Shown piece after piece: positions 32,901 through 42,000 of a DNA stretch of 64,000 nucleotides; the stretch's first letter is position 1, and every line of letters starts with the position of its first letter. Under the pieces are notes generated by a model, which made no database searches, had not been told where the DNA came from, and saw nothing but the letters and a program-made list of their open reading frames with translations. Made by a program: the position numbers and the translations under genes. The DNA comes from Breviolum minutum Mf 1.05b.01 (Eukaryota > Sar > Dinophyceae > Suessiales > Symbiodiniaceae), in assembly GCA_000507305.1 (NCBI GenBank), contig DF240994.1, positions 29,985 to 93,984 on the forward strand, written 5' to 3'.

Positions 32901-35754
32901 CCCCTTCCAAGAACTGAATGAGAGTGTGTGGGTTGATAGCTTGAAGGGTGTTAAAAAATTGACAGCAAGGGGCGCAGATGGCTTCTCCACCAGAGATTGT
33001 ACTTTGATTCAGGGTGAGCTTTTGACGTGGTTGATCCGAATCTTGCAGTACATCGAAAGTGGGAATCAATGGCCACAACAGTGGATCCTAGCAAGAGTCG
33101 TCGTCCTGAGTAAAGGTTATGAGCCTAAGACACCTCTAGACATTCGCCCGATTTCTATCCTTTCCAAGTTTTATCGATTGTGGTCCAGATTGCGTAGTCT
33201 AGAAGTCTTAAGGCATATTGGAAGTTTAATGCCCCCCCAAGTATCAGCAACCTCGGGGGGTGTTAGTGCAGACCTCTTGGCTGCATACACAGCAGATCAA
33301 ATTGAGAGCGCTCATTTTCACCAAAACCCAATGTGTGGGATTGTAATCGATTTGGTAAAATGCTATAATTTGGTTCCATGGCTGCCAAGTCAATGGATAT
33401 TAGCCAAATTAGGAATACCTTCTTCCTACATAACTGCCATGTTTCGTTTCCTTGAGGGTATTCAAAGGACATTTGATTTTCATGGTAACTGTAGTGATCC
33501 CATCGCTGCATCGAACGGTATCGCCGAAGGATGTGCAATGAGTGTAGGTCTTATGGCAGCTTTGTCATGGTTTTGTCATAAAATCATGGAGGCTACCCAC
33601 CCAGAAGACATTGCAGTATGCTATGCAGATTATTGGGGTATTAACTCTTTCTCACCTGGTAATCTGAGTGGTGCTACGTTTACCTTGGAAAGAATTTGTT
33701 CTGCCCTTAAGATGATCATTTCTATCCCCAAAAGTTGGTTTTGGACTACCAATAAACTGTGGAAAACAAAGCTGGAAAATATTCTTGTGCAAGGCCAGTG
33801 TTTATGCATTAAAGACAGTGCTGTAGACCTTGGTTGCGATCAAAATTATGGGAAAAAGTTGAGGTTGCAATCGCAAAAAAAACGGATTGCCAAGGCAAAA
33901 CGTGTCATGAACAGAATAATGAAAAAGAAAATTCCCAGGCATTTTCGTACTACCATGGTCCAGTCGAGCGGTTTTGGGGCATTTGCATATGGCCAGTCAT
34001 TGCAATATGTACCTCCAACTACATGGAAATCCCTTAGGTCGGCAACAGTAGGTGCTATTCGAAGAAATGGCGGATGTTCTGCACCTTTCTTAGCTTGCCT
34101 ATTCCATAACTATCCCATTGACCCCCAGTTCAAAGGGGTGGTTAGATCCTTGTGTTTCTGGCGAAAATATTTCAGGACATTTCCACGTACTGTGACTGAT
34201 TTTTGTAGTAGACTTGCCCATGATGGTACACCTAGGGGCCCTGCATCCAACCTTAAAAAGTCTTTGGCTGAGATTGGTTGGCAGTGTTTGGATAATGGGT
34301 GTATTCAACACCATACTGGTGTTAGCTTCAATTGGATCAATTGTTCTGAAACTTTCTTGAAAAGGTTTCTGAGGCAGTTTTGGACAAGCTTCGTTTCTGA
34401 AAGGACTTGTCATAGAAAGGATTTTGATATCAACTCTATTGACGACCTTAACATTACTCGTTGTCTTAGAAAGTTTGAACCATCCCAGAGATCACGTCTG
34501 ACTTCTTACATGACCGGTACTGCATGCACAAATGATTTCAAGTCTAAGTTTGGTCCTGAGGTCTCAAACAAATGTGATTTTTGCGATGCCAATGATTCCC
34601 GGGTTCACAGAGTCTTCGATTGCAAGCATTTGAATAAGACCAGAGTAGGAAAGAGCAGGTTTTTGGCATGGCTTAAACAACAACCTGAAGCTACTAAAAA
34701 CCTTATGCTTTTCGAACAAAATTGGTCCTTTTTGAAAATTCTCCACCAGCATCAACTGGCATGGCCAGCTTTTACTACTCCCTCCGTTGAGGAACACTGC
34801 AGGTACATTTTTTGCGATGGGTCTGCTTTTTGGCAAGACCAGCCTTGTTGCACCATTTCAGGAATTGGAGTCATTGAGTCTTGGTGGCTCGAACACAGAC
34901 ATACAGTTTTGTTTCAGCGTCCGCTGCCAGGGCTAGACCATAATTCCTACAGGGCTGAGTGTTTTGCCATTTTGATGATATTGTCCCAGATATATAGGCC
35001 TATTATATACAGCGACTGTTTATCAGCGGTTGATACCTTGCAACACCTGCTGCATTGTCACCAATGTAATCAAAAACCAACCCTTCATGATCATCATGAT
35101 ATTTGGTTGCAGATTTGGAGGCTTGTGCAATCAAGAGCCCCTGGTTTGATTGCCATTGTCAAAACTAAAGCACATGAGGATTCCAGTAAGATAACTGACC
35201 CAGTTTTGAAGTGGCAAGCAATCATGAATAATAGGGTAGATCTTATTGCGAAAGAAGCAGTGTGTAATTGGTATCCAGTTTTTGCAAAATCAGAGACTGT
35301 GTATCAGAAAATTTCCAAGCAAATCGAACGGTTTGTCCAACATGGCCAGTTGATTGTTGCACAAGCAGAATATAACCCAAAGAAAGAGATCAAATTTGAC
35401 GTACCCGATCAGAGACCTGATTGGACTTCCAGGGCTCCTTGTCCCAGCATTTGTGAATATTTTGAGGTTGTAGCCCCCCAAATTTCGTGTCCTTTCGGAG
35501 ATGTTTTTCTTCAACGAGTGGTGGGTTGGGCAAAGCAATTGAAATGGCCCCCAAACAATAATAGCCAAGTTTCCATTCTTGAGCTGTATATCGATTTCAC
35601 CATCTCTACCAAGTCATTGGCTCCGGTATCATTACCACCAGAAAATAAAAAGTATAAGTGTTGCTATAAATTGGGGGATCTCGATAAACTGGCCTCGGTT
35701 ACACCCCAAAGTTTGGCACAACAATCTGTTGTGTGGAATCGTTTTATCAAATGA
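29929..35754 (+). CDS. ORF4: endonuclease-reverse transcriptase-RNase H polyprotein
   Basis: Open from just after the ORF3 TGA to TGA at 35752-35754, about 1,940 residues (numbered here from the codon at 29938). The first in-frame ATG is at 30076. Residues 1-350 are unassigned and Cys/His-rich. A hydrophobic run (LCIWLFVIFTLVL) leads into NPGP at 365-368. The EEP endonuclease spans about 385-615, with N392, E415, D540 and N542 in GDFNAD, and D609/H611. The reverse transcriptase is about 1045-1340: RPIS at 1070, motif A IDLVKCYN (D1138), motif B GIAEGCAMS (about 1194), and motif C YADYW (D1231, with Tyr at the usual second Asp). The zinc site C1546-x2-C-x7-H-x4-C1562 precedes an RNase H domain with D1627, E1674, D1693, H1746 and D1768. 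It would drive target-primed reverse transcription in the nucleus. Confidence 0.93.
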   Translation, partial: LYRVLVAFWLPLTCIISCFVAERQFVASGNPGILGAIACFCSFLYGVFLMWFGHSRGHERQFAFKSRFVGRRRVPAISRRLCVNSRMISLRQHANIHVHYQAQHGTWKIITFHSVQVAKKFIDERHHSHLSTVPFKCWVSSPRCDLQGTVRLLPSECLLCQEKTSFRHRVLKKPSFVCQLFAGFLKIKTFCHDVLSRVFRATHCACRLPCLWTMILCVCIQTASHSDLKQSDLRKTKNNRCGLCLWSPKKLARWFGKVHTPSVISYFLFENSFLRQNSFYDEDPSDFNPFFDIIHGLFCNLVSLVDHMQLFLNWSKHGRAFFSHEFQKIPANSGTNFPYHCQGNTHPKLCIWLFVIFTLVLRIGEAQNPGPVVENLDDCTLSSNKSDFLWVGACNPTQLLGKEEVCESWGQGIWTYAETSTTPKAALAIQSRFKKFGSSILFGEHVKPQTSSTLFRGRAGGVAISSGFPVRKHIHPQPEWLVKSTRFVDAVVHVQGHLPIYVSSIYGVAGKCSSHPMELTEDILNQAANRAVKYKGPALICGDFNADISSMQAWKNLEMQGWYDLALLDSRIYDRQTQPTSKFGNRHSYILANGEMCRSFVSCRISEEYEFDSHPLLVGCFRISSLTTPAKQWILPKSLDQLLFDNDSIVANAQQVCHDRKHLFDAMLKSGDMNGAARQLSIAIEDTFKKSAVDVEGNKVHVPPGFLGRGRKSPLQVKRNFVPCVKPSRHGDFSPLMSQTTKGLRSYIKQLRRLQALHQQLSSFNSTHNIEAKKACEVLWNTVVKAHGFRGGFPKWISDHVDPLVPLSLPSLDFVTRIFECFQKFVQNEQHNFFLNQSAVKKLNLLEDIEKGGRECFRAVRDEPTPPLATITWTSTIPIPKIRWAKSGRKSLPYHKEHKVDPNFPIVFQGQSRNVIRVKPGLVELDEPVTLKNGHENFFTQKITSADVSDVHNGLICEWGKLWNRDSANDSSQGWTEAAEFVSSLQDCPTCPFQELNESVWVDSLKGVKKLTARGADGFSTRDCTLIQGELLTWLIRILQYIESGNQWPQQWILARVVVLSKGYEPKTPLDIRPISILSKFYRLWSRLRSLEVLRHIGSLMPPQVSATSGGVSADLLAAYTADQIESAHFHQNPMCGIVIDLVKCYNLVPWLPSQWILAKLGIPSSYITAMFRFLEGIQRTFDFHGNCSDPIAASNGIAEGCAMSVGLMAALSWFCHKIMEATHPEDIAVCYADYWGINSFSPGNLSGATFTLERICSALKMIISIPKSWFWTTNKLWKTKLENILVQGQCLCIKDSAVDLGCDQNYGKKLRLQSQKKRIAKAKRVMNRIMKKKIPRHFRTTMVQSSGFGAFAYGQSLQYVPPTTWKSLRSATVGAIRRNGGCSAPFLACLFHNYPIDPQFKGVVRSLCFWRKYFRTFPRTVTDFCSRLAHDGTPRGPASNLKKSLAEIGWQCLDNGCIQHHTGVSFNWINCSETFLKRFLRQFWTSFVSERTCHRKDFDINSIDDLNITRCLRKFEPSQRSRLTSYMTGTACTNDFKSKFGPEVSNKCDFCDANDSRVHRVFDCKHLNKTRVGKSRFLAWLKQQPEATKNLMLFEQNWSFLKILHQHQLAWPAFTTPSVEEHCRYIFCDGSAFWQDQPCCTISGIGVIESWWLEHRHTVLFQRPLPGLDHNSYRAECFAILMILSQIYRPIIYSDCLSAVDTLQHLLHCHQCNQKPTLHDHHDIWLQIWRLVQSRAPGLIAIVKTKAHEDSSKITDPVLKWQAIMNNRVDLIAKEAVCNWYPVFAKSETVYQKISKQIERFVQHGQLIVAQAEYNPKKEIKFDVPDQRPDWTSRAPCPSICEYFEVVAPQISCPFGDVFLQRVVGWAKQLKWPPNNNSQVSILELYIDFTISTKSLAPVSLPPENKKYKCCYKLGDLDKLASVTPQSLAQQSVVWNRFIK
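30979..31041 (+). other. 2A-like motif after a hydrophobic segment
   Basis: Codes for LCIWLFVIFTLVLRIGEAQN followed by PGP. The NPGP ending is that of 2A ribosome-skipping peptides, but the canonical D-x-E before it is not aligned (G-E-A-Q here). Skipping would separate the first ~365 residues from the endonuclease. 2A-like sequences have been described in other non-LTR retrotransposons. Activity is unproven. Confidence 0.55.
31090..31790 (+). other. Endonuclease (EEP/APE-like) domain of ORF4
   Basis: Landmarks in order: WVGACNPTQL (N392), TYAETS (E415), GRAGGVAIS, YVSSIYG, ICGDFNAD (D540, N542) and EFDSHPLLVG (D609, H611). The His is as in other LINE nucleases, but DSH replaces the usual SDH. 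Expected to nick the target DNA. The pre-insertion site CTAC/CCCTG is not the TTTT/AA type preferred by L1. Confidence 0.85.
33070..33960 (+). other. Reverse transcriptase domain of ORF4
   Basis: Fingers/palm motifs are in order: ARVVVLSKG, DIRPISILSKFYRLW, IDLVKCYNLVPW (motif A), ASNGIAEGCAMS (motif B) and CYADYWGI (motif C). The second metal-binding Asp of YxDD is Tyr here, which could be a lineage variant or an inactivating change. Confidence 0.88.
34573..34623 (+). other. CCHC zinc site of ORF4
   Basis: Encodes C-x2-C-x7-H-x4-C with DS before the His, a layout common between the RT and RNase H of LINEs. Confidence 0.7.
34801..35270 (+). other. RNase H domain of ORF4
   Basis: Type I RNase H with FCDGSA, YRAECFAI, IYSDCLSA, VKTKAHE and NNRVDLIAKEA giving the D-E-D-D set plus His. 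It would remove template RNA after first-strand synthesis. Confidence 0.88.
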
Positions 35755-36180
35755 TCAAGAAGCAATGGAATTTTCCTCTGGGAAAGTGAAACCATTTCTA
35801 AAAGCTATGTTCTAGCCCCTTTTGGGTATGCACTTTGGGCACCTGCAATCCATGGACATCCCGTCCTGACTTCAGGGGATAAAGTCTACCAGACTGTGTA
35901 CGATTTGTTTATCACCCCAACGGGTAGGCGTCGAAATTTGAATATCCCATACAATTGTCCATCATGAATCCAGTATTCCTCCAATTTATGTTTGTCTCTT
36001 GACAACAAAATTATTCCCAACTTCGATGATGCCACTTGCATCCGCTTGTTGTGTCTTGTTTTGCATGTTCTGTCTTCATCTTCATAGTTGTTTAATCATT
36101 GTGGTGGTTCGCACGCTTTGCTGGCAATCTCCATCGCCGTCTGAATCCAGATAGCACGAAGGCCAAATGGTAAAAAAAAA
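35755..36180 (+). other. 3' UTR and A tail of the retrotransposon
   Basis: About 415 nt of non-coding sequence followed by T(A)9 at 36171-36180, then the right target-site duplication. No hairpin or SINE-like 3' end shared with other repeats in the window was found. Confidence 0.8.
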
Positions 36181-36195
36181 CCCTGTGATATTGGG
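36181..36195. repeat. Target-site duplication, right copy
   Basis: CCCTGTGATATTGGG, identical to 24890-24904. Confidence 0.93.
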
Positions 36196-36388
36196 AGAGC
36201 GATAGTGGTCGCCGGGATGAAGTATTTTCCTAGTACATGAGGGGCGAAAAAAAGACCACAATCATCAAACACTCACGGGGTAGACATGATTCATGACTAT
36301 CAATTGATAGATCAACTGAGGCAAACATTGGATGGTTTGGTTGGTATGGATGGTCCTTCCTAGTCCGTTGATTCATTCATCAGAATCG

Positions 36389-36558
36389 TTTGGTGGTAAT
36401 CTCACCAAACGTGTCAGGTACCTAAGATGGACGCACTGAACCTTATAAGGCTATTTTGGGGGGTGGGTGTTCCCTTATACAAGCCGTATCCATACAGCTT
36501 ATATATAGGTGAGGATTCCTCCATTTAGGTACCTGAAATGTTTGGTGGTAATCTCACC
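36389..36558. mobile_element. Fold-back element (family I) between 18-bp direct repeats
   Basis: TTTGGTGGTAATCTCACC stands at 36389-36406 and again, identical, at 36541-36558. Between them lies an element with inverted ends TCAGGTACCTAAGATGGA (36414-36431) and TCCATTTAGGTACCTGA (36520-36536), plus a few bases at each side. The perfect repeats look like a target-site duplication and an unusually long one for a DNA transposon. Confidence 0.82.
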
Positions 36559-37759
36559 CTCCCACAATTCTGCCACAACAACCAGTTGTAAAGAGTTCGA
36601 TCGTCTTGGAGGGACCCATGTTCCGCAAGCAAGACAATGCCCCCAATAAGAATGGAAGACGTCTTCCAACCATTATATATATATATATACAGTCCGTAGG
36701 GATGTCAGCTTTACAACATGTAGTCGGTGGTAAAAACTGATGTAAAATTCCTAAATCAAAAAAACTGCATGGTTGATACCTTGGTAGATATCAAGGTATC
36801 TCCTATTTTTCAACCTCAAAAAGGGTGGTTTTACCGAAATCCCCCCATGGAAGGTTTCTGTTTTTTTCTCGTTGAATTTCCAAAGCCTCAACAAAAATCC
36901 CTGGCAAGATTTTCACGGCTGGTTCACCTACAGCCATCACCCAAAAGCTAGAAAGGAACATGATCGAAAGAACCAAACCTCCATTTTCGGATGTTCCAGC
37001 CGTTAATCTTCAGGGGTGAAATAGCTGAAATCCCCCCCATGGGAATTTCCCAAGGGAGACTTTTGGCGGCGGCTGACCCAACTCAGCCAACCGAACCAAT
37101 GCTTGGGAAGGATTTGGCACCTCTTCAGGTGGCGGGAGGTTTTGTGTTTGATGTATGTAAAAGCTGGGTTAGAAAAAAAAACATATATATACATATATAT
37201 AGGGCAGTGAGTCCCACATTTTGGAGTGATGATTTTGATTTGATATTTGTATGTTTTGTTGTTGTAATGAAGTGGCTTGCAAGCTTTTTGAATTGATGTT
37301 TGGCTAAGGAGTTTTGTGTGAATAATGAATTTGGTTTGCCTAGAGTAGGATGTGTTTCAAGAAAATGACTTAACCACTACTTAGTTCTGTATATTCCAAT
37401 ATGATTGTGTTGTTGATATGCTACATCAGCACACCTTAAGGGATCAAAGATCATTCCTCCCAGGATGTCTTGACATGTTTGGTTTCTCCATGAGCTGGCC
37501 GGTTGGGAAGATGAAACAACTTATGTTAACCCGATTTGAATTAAATCTGAATCAAGGCTTTTACTACCAACAATGAAAGAAAGAACAAAAAACATGTACA
37601 TAGATTGCATCCCAGGACATGGCAACCAATGGAAGTCCTCCTCCATTAGTTTTATATCTGGAACCCAAATGACCCTTGTTTTTTATTGGAATTTTGGCCT
37701 TGTTTTGGAGGGTTGAAGCCCAAACATAGAGGACAAACAGGTTCCAGGTATCTATATAT
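36559..37759. other. Non-coding stretch, no gene recognised
   Basis: Contains a TATATA run near 36675-36691 and a family G-like fragment around 37005. No clear gene. Confidence 0.4.
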
Positions 37760-37850
37760 GGATGTTTCCAAAAATAGGGGTACCCCCAAAAAGATGGTTT
37801 ATAATGGAAAACCCGATGATTTGGGGGTACCATTATTTTTGGAAATACCC
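37760..37850. repeat. Fold-back element, family B copy 2
   Basis: GGATGTTTCCAAAAATAGGG...GTACCCCC at the left and GGGGGTACCATTATTTTTGG...AAATACCC at the right. ATAT lies outside both ends. Confidence 0.85.
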
Positions 37851-38828
37851 ATATAATGAGATTCTGGAATAACCACATCCCTTCCTGCAACTTTTGCATT
37901 TTTGAACCGCCAGATGCAACTCACGGGGCAGATCAAACTTCGTTACGAGGTCGAAGAGTCGAAGATCAGACTATCTGGGAATGAACATAGCACACCATGT
38001 TGTGGAATAATGTAGACATATATACAGTAGAATGTAACTGTACATGTATTATTGGATATATGATCTGCCCAGGGATTTTCACTTTGGAATGGTAGGTTCG
38101 CCAAAACCCCTGCTTTATACTATAGATTGGGATAGATTGGGGGTACACCACCCAAAGTGGTTATTCCAAGGGGGATGATATATGTATGTACACTGTCATT
38201 TCCCCCAACAGTCTTCGGATGGACTGGCTGTTTGTTCTTAGCTGGCGTACCCTATCTCCAATTTTGTCAGTGGAAATAGGATGGAAGGTAGCTGTTTTGG
38301 AGAGAAACATCGCATTTTATAAGAAGCCATTTTCCACTGAAGCACCCAACAAACTAATCAAATGAACCCGTGAGTGTGGAGATGACAGTGTCCATACAAA
38401 CATTGAAAGTTTGAAGAAGTGGGCTAAAGATAAAAAGGCATGACAAAGTATTGAGAAGATAATCTGACCTCTGCACCAGCTGGGAATTGAATATAAAAAT
38501 TGGAACTATCCTGGAATATATAGAATATCCATGAATGTCCCTGGAAAGGCACTAAAGTTTCCATTCTTTATCATTTTCCTGGGGATATTCCAATTCCGTA
38601 TGTTTCCAGTCTTTCCGCAGGATGGTTGTGCCCCCATAAGCATTATTAACCATTGACCTGGTCACATTATATAGCGACCTCACACAACCTGGGCCCTCAA
38701 AAAGGTAGCTGAGGCTTCGGGAAATGTTCTATAAATCACGAAAATCTAGGTGAAGGTGAACTATTATTCCATTTGGCCAGATGTAATAGGGGATGGTCAT
38801 CAACCTAATTCCGTAGGGGTTTATAGGG

Positions 38829-38908
38829 ATCCTTTTTATAAGGATTTCCTATATTAGAGGTGGGATGAATCCTTTTTGTAAATATTTCCTATATTGGAGG
38901 TGGGATGA
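38829..38908. repeat. 40-bp tandem duplication
   Basis: A 40-bp unit at 38829-38868 (beginning ATCCTTTTTATAAGG and ending GAGGTGGGATGA) recurs with a few changes at 38869-38908. Confidence 0.8.
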
Positions 38909-38974
38909 ACTATATCCCCCAATAGTATTGTATTAACCATTAACCATTGGTCTTTTACATAAATTCACGCAGAG

Positions 38975-39085
38975 TATCCTCCCTAAAACTAACATGAATC
39001 TCCTGAAAATAGGCCTTCCCAAAAGGAAAGTGGTTTCCCCAACCACCATTTTTCAAGGTTTTTGCTGTTAGTTTCAGGGAGGGTA
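38975..39085. repeat. Fold-back element
   Basis: TATCCTCCCTAAAACTAACA at the left is answered by TGTTAGTTTCAGGGAGGGTA at the right, with a second stem inside. It resembles the F/G types. Confidence 0.7.
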
Positions 39086-42000
39086 ATGATTTTTCAAGAA
39101 ACCATCCATCAAAAACTGAATGGGACCGAATCCCAATGGACCCTGTTCAGGAAGTTGCGATCGAGCTATGAGATACTCAGGTTTTTTCTGTGTCCGTTCG
39201 GCGTGTCCTGTTGGAGATTTCTTGGAATCCAGAAATCATCCAGACGTCTCGTGGAGGCCAACTCAATTGCCATGCCCACATCATGGCTTTTGCGCTGGGC
39301 TGGTCCAAATTCCAAGGATGGTGGTTCAGGGGTTGAGGCTGGGTGTGAGATCCTATATGGGATGATGGATTTCCTATTAAAATGGTTAAAACGAATCATT
39401 TTGTATTGGGATAATCTGTAAAAGTTGGACATTTGGGTGGTTTCCAATTGTTTTCCTACAAAACTACATCGGGGGGGTTCCTAATCTGGGTCAAGACGCT
39501 TGGTTCCAACAAAATGTACTGATAGGCCTCGGTGCTGTTCATGATCTCAAGCTTTGGGGTTGTGAAACATATTCACGCGAGGAAGGTTGCACTATCCGAC
39601 TATCCATGTTGATTCTCCCGCAAAACGCCGTTGCAATTTGATGTTTTGGCCATCTCGATATTCAGGATAGAGCTAAGATAGGGTATCTGGTAATATCAAT
39701 GTTGACACTCCTGAGAATCCCATGTTGTTGCCTTGACATTGTCAGGCTTGCCAGTCATCAGAACCAAGTCATTTACCGGGTTGTCACTATACGTAGTAGA
39801 CTTGCAGTTTCAGCCGAAATCTTGTTGTAGTTTGAAGTCACCACCCAGAAATCCGTTGGTGTTTGATTCTTCAGACATACACACATAAAAAACAGGCATG
39901 ACTTTCCTCTCACAACAAGAACCTCTTGCTGGTTTGCTATCAGAAAATGGACAACTCAATGCGAAAACGGGATATCCTTAATTAGGTCGCCATTTCCATG
40001 TGTTCGACGCTAAGGCGCTAAGTGCTTCCGGTTCAAACTTAGGAAATCTTATAGGAAAGAGGGCTAGTGAGTGAGATTACAGGCTTAGTTGGGGGGCCTT
40101 ATAGGCCTCAATGACAGGATTAAAAACCCCGAATTTGCTGACTTACACCCCTAGCAATAATGCGCCATCCTATAGTAATCCCAGATTTGAAACCACCCAG
40201 ATCCAAATAGAACCAGGTTTATATATACATCACCCAACATGGGTCCGTTTTCCACTCGCGTTTTGGTGAGGTCAAAGTGGAAACCTTTGGAAACTTCTAG
40301 GGGACGAGACATGGATGCAGATGGTTGTCAGGGTTACTCAGAGGTAAGGTGAGGTGATGAGTTGGCTTGGCATGGTGGTGGCTTTTTGGATTGAGGTTGG
40401 GGGCCTGGGGTTATATATCAAATTATATATATATATGCATATCGTGATATGTTTATATACAGTGTGTATATCTAGTTGTTTGTCAATTTTTGTATAAAGA
40501 CATATGTTTAGAGTCCATTTGGGTTGTTGTATTTTTGGTCCTCCATTTGGTCATATTTTTACAACCATAGAAGTGATGGGAGAGGTCCCTGGTCACCCTG
40601 GTCGCCCAATTTTTCGTCTTAAAATGGTGCCCTAAGTTGGGAGGCTCCTGGAGAATGGAAGACGAAGGCTGGAGATCAGACCATCTATGCTTTATATCAC
40701 CTATATTCTATAACAACTATAGATCTTCCCCGTACCCAGTAACAATGAGTAGTAAAAGAAGACCCCTTCAGTTTGTGTAAACCCTGTCCATTCTTGGTAG
40801 GGTTTGGGAGCATCTCAGTTTGTAAACTCAAAAAGATTGTGAAATTGGATGATATTCAGTTGCATAGTAGCATCGTTGTCAAAACGTTTGTCGTTTTTAA
40901 CCCCACAGATTTGAATGGAATTGTTGGTAGAGACAAAGCTGCTAAAGATGATAACCAAAGCTCCTTCAAGTTTCCGGGTTCTTTCTGCTGTTGTATCTTT
41001 GATCGGGGCCAGATCATGCCAGATCTGAAAGATGGTCCTGGTACGGTTTAAGTCTGATTTTTGTTTTCGAAATTGGTTCTTTAGTCTATAGCAAGCCTGA
41101 TTTTGTGTTGTCCTCATTAAAAATGAACTTGCCGTTGTTTTCTGAGGTAAACAAGAAAGGATTTTTTCATATAATAACCGTATCTTATCCATGTTTGGAG
41201 AAGATTCCCCCTGTGCCGAGCATCCTTTTCACCTTGGCTAAAACCTTAACCTCTTATAACTTGGGATTTGCCCCGCCAAGGAACAGTGGAAAGGTTTGTG
41301 GGTTTTTGGGGGGGAGTGGATTTGCAACTAAAAAAATATGTGATAATAATATTGGTGACCCCCTTTTTCCCCGGGGTGTGGGGGGAAACATTTTTCAGGA
41401 TCCTCAAATGTAGAATAATGTGTTGACCAACTGTACCCACATGGTCATTCAAAAAAATCGTTCATGAAATACACCTCCGAAGATTAAGATAACACCTAAA
41501 AATGGATGGTTTGCTTCAGATGATGTTCCTCTTCCACGGGGGGGCCCGGAAATTCTCAGGTTCGAACTCTTAATTTTCTCCCAAATTTGGCAGCGGCAAC
41601 GTCAAGTCCCAAAGGTCGCGGAGATGGTGAGTGATTCGGTGATCTCCCAGAAGTTGGTGTTTCAGGCAGGATGCCATTGGCAGAGTGGTTGATGCGCTTG
41701 GCTGATTGATGTGGATTTTTCCATGTACATTCTGGAAGATTAAGAATTGGAACCTAGAAATCACCTATGAAAAGAAAGGAAAATGAGCTTCGGAACCAAA
41801 CCTCCATGATGATGTTCCATGTTGATCTTCAGTGGTGTTGTACATGTATATATTTGTCTATAGACATGTCAAAACCAAAGATGGCAGAATTCAAGTTGGA
41901 GTGCCATCAACACTATGACCTAAATGAGCGGTCTCAAAGGATTGTTGGAAAAGGTAGGGTGAGACATTTGATTACTCATACTACATTCATTTTCGTCATG

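Larger units (their letters stand above)
24905..36180 (+). mobile_element. Full-length LINE-type retrotransposon carrying a DNA methyltransferase
   Basis: An 11.3-kb non-LTR element. No long terminal repeats are present. The boundaries are set by an exact 15-bp target-site duplication and a T(A)9 tail. Order: spliced-leader relic, short 5' UTR, C5 cytosine methyltransferase (ORF1), ORF2 and ORF3 (gag-like, ubiquitin-like regions and coiled coil), then ORF4 with endonuclease, reverse transcriptase, CCHC and RNase H. No member of the fold-back families, microsatellite or N run interrupts it, unlike the surrounding DNA, which suggests recent insertion. DNA methyltransferases inside retrotransposons have been reported in dinoflagellates and charophytes (de Mendoza and colleagues, 2018), so the capture has precedent. 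Two frame changes and one stop divide the coding capacity; whether these are programmed or damage is unknown. Confidence 0.93.

Noticed and set aside
24905-36180. LTR retrotransposon
   Set aside because: No terminal direct repeats, protease or integrase; an EEP endonuclease and A tail fit a non-LTR element.
39062-39421. 119-residue ORF
   Set aside because: Begins inside a fold-back element, overlaps other open frames in two other frames, and has no recognised domain.
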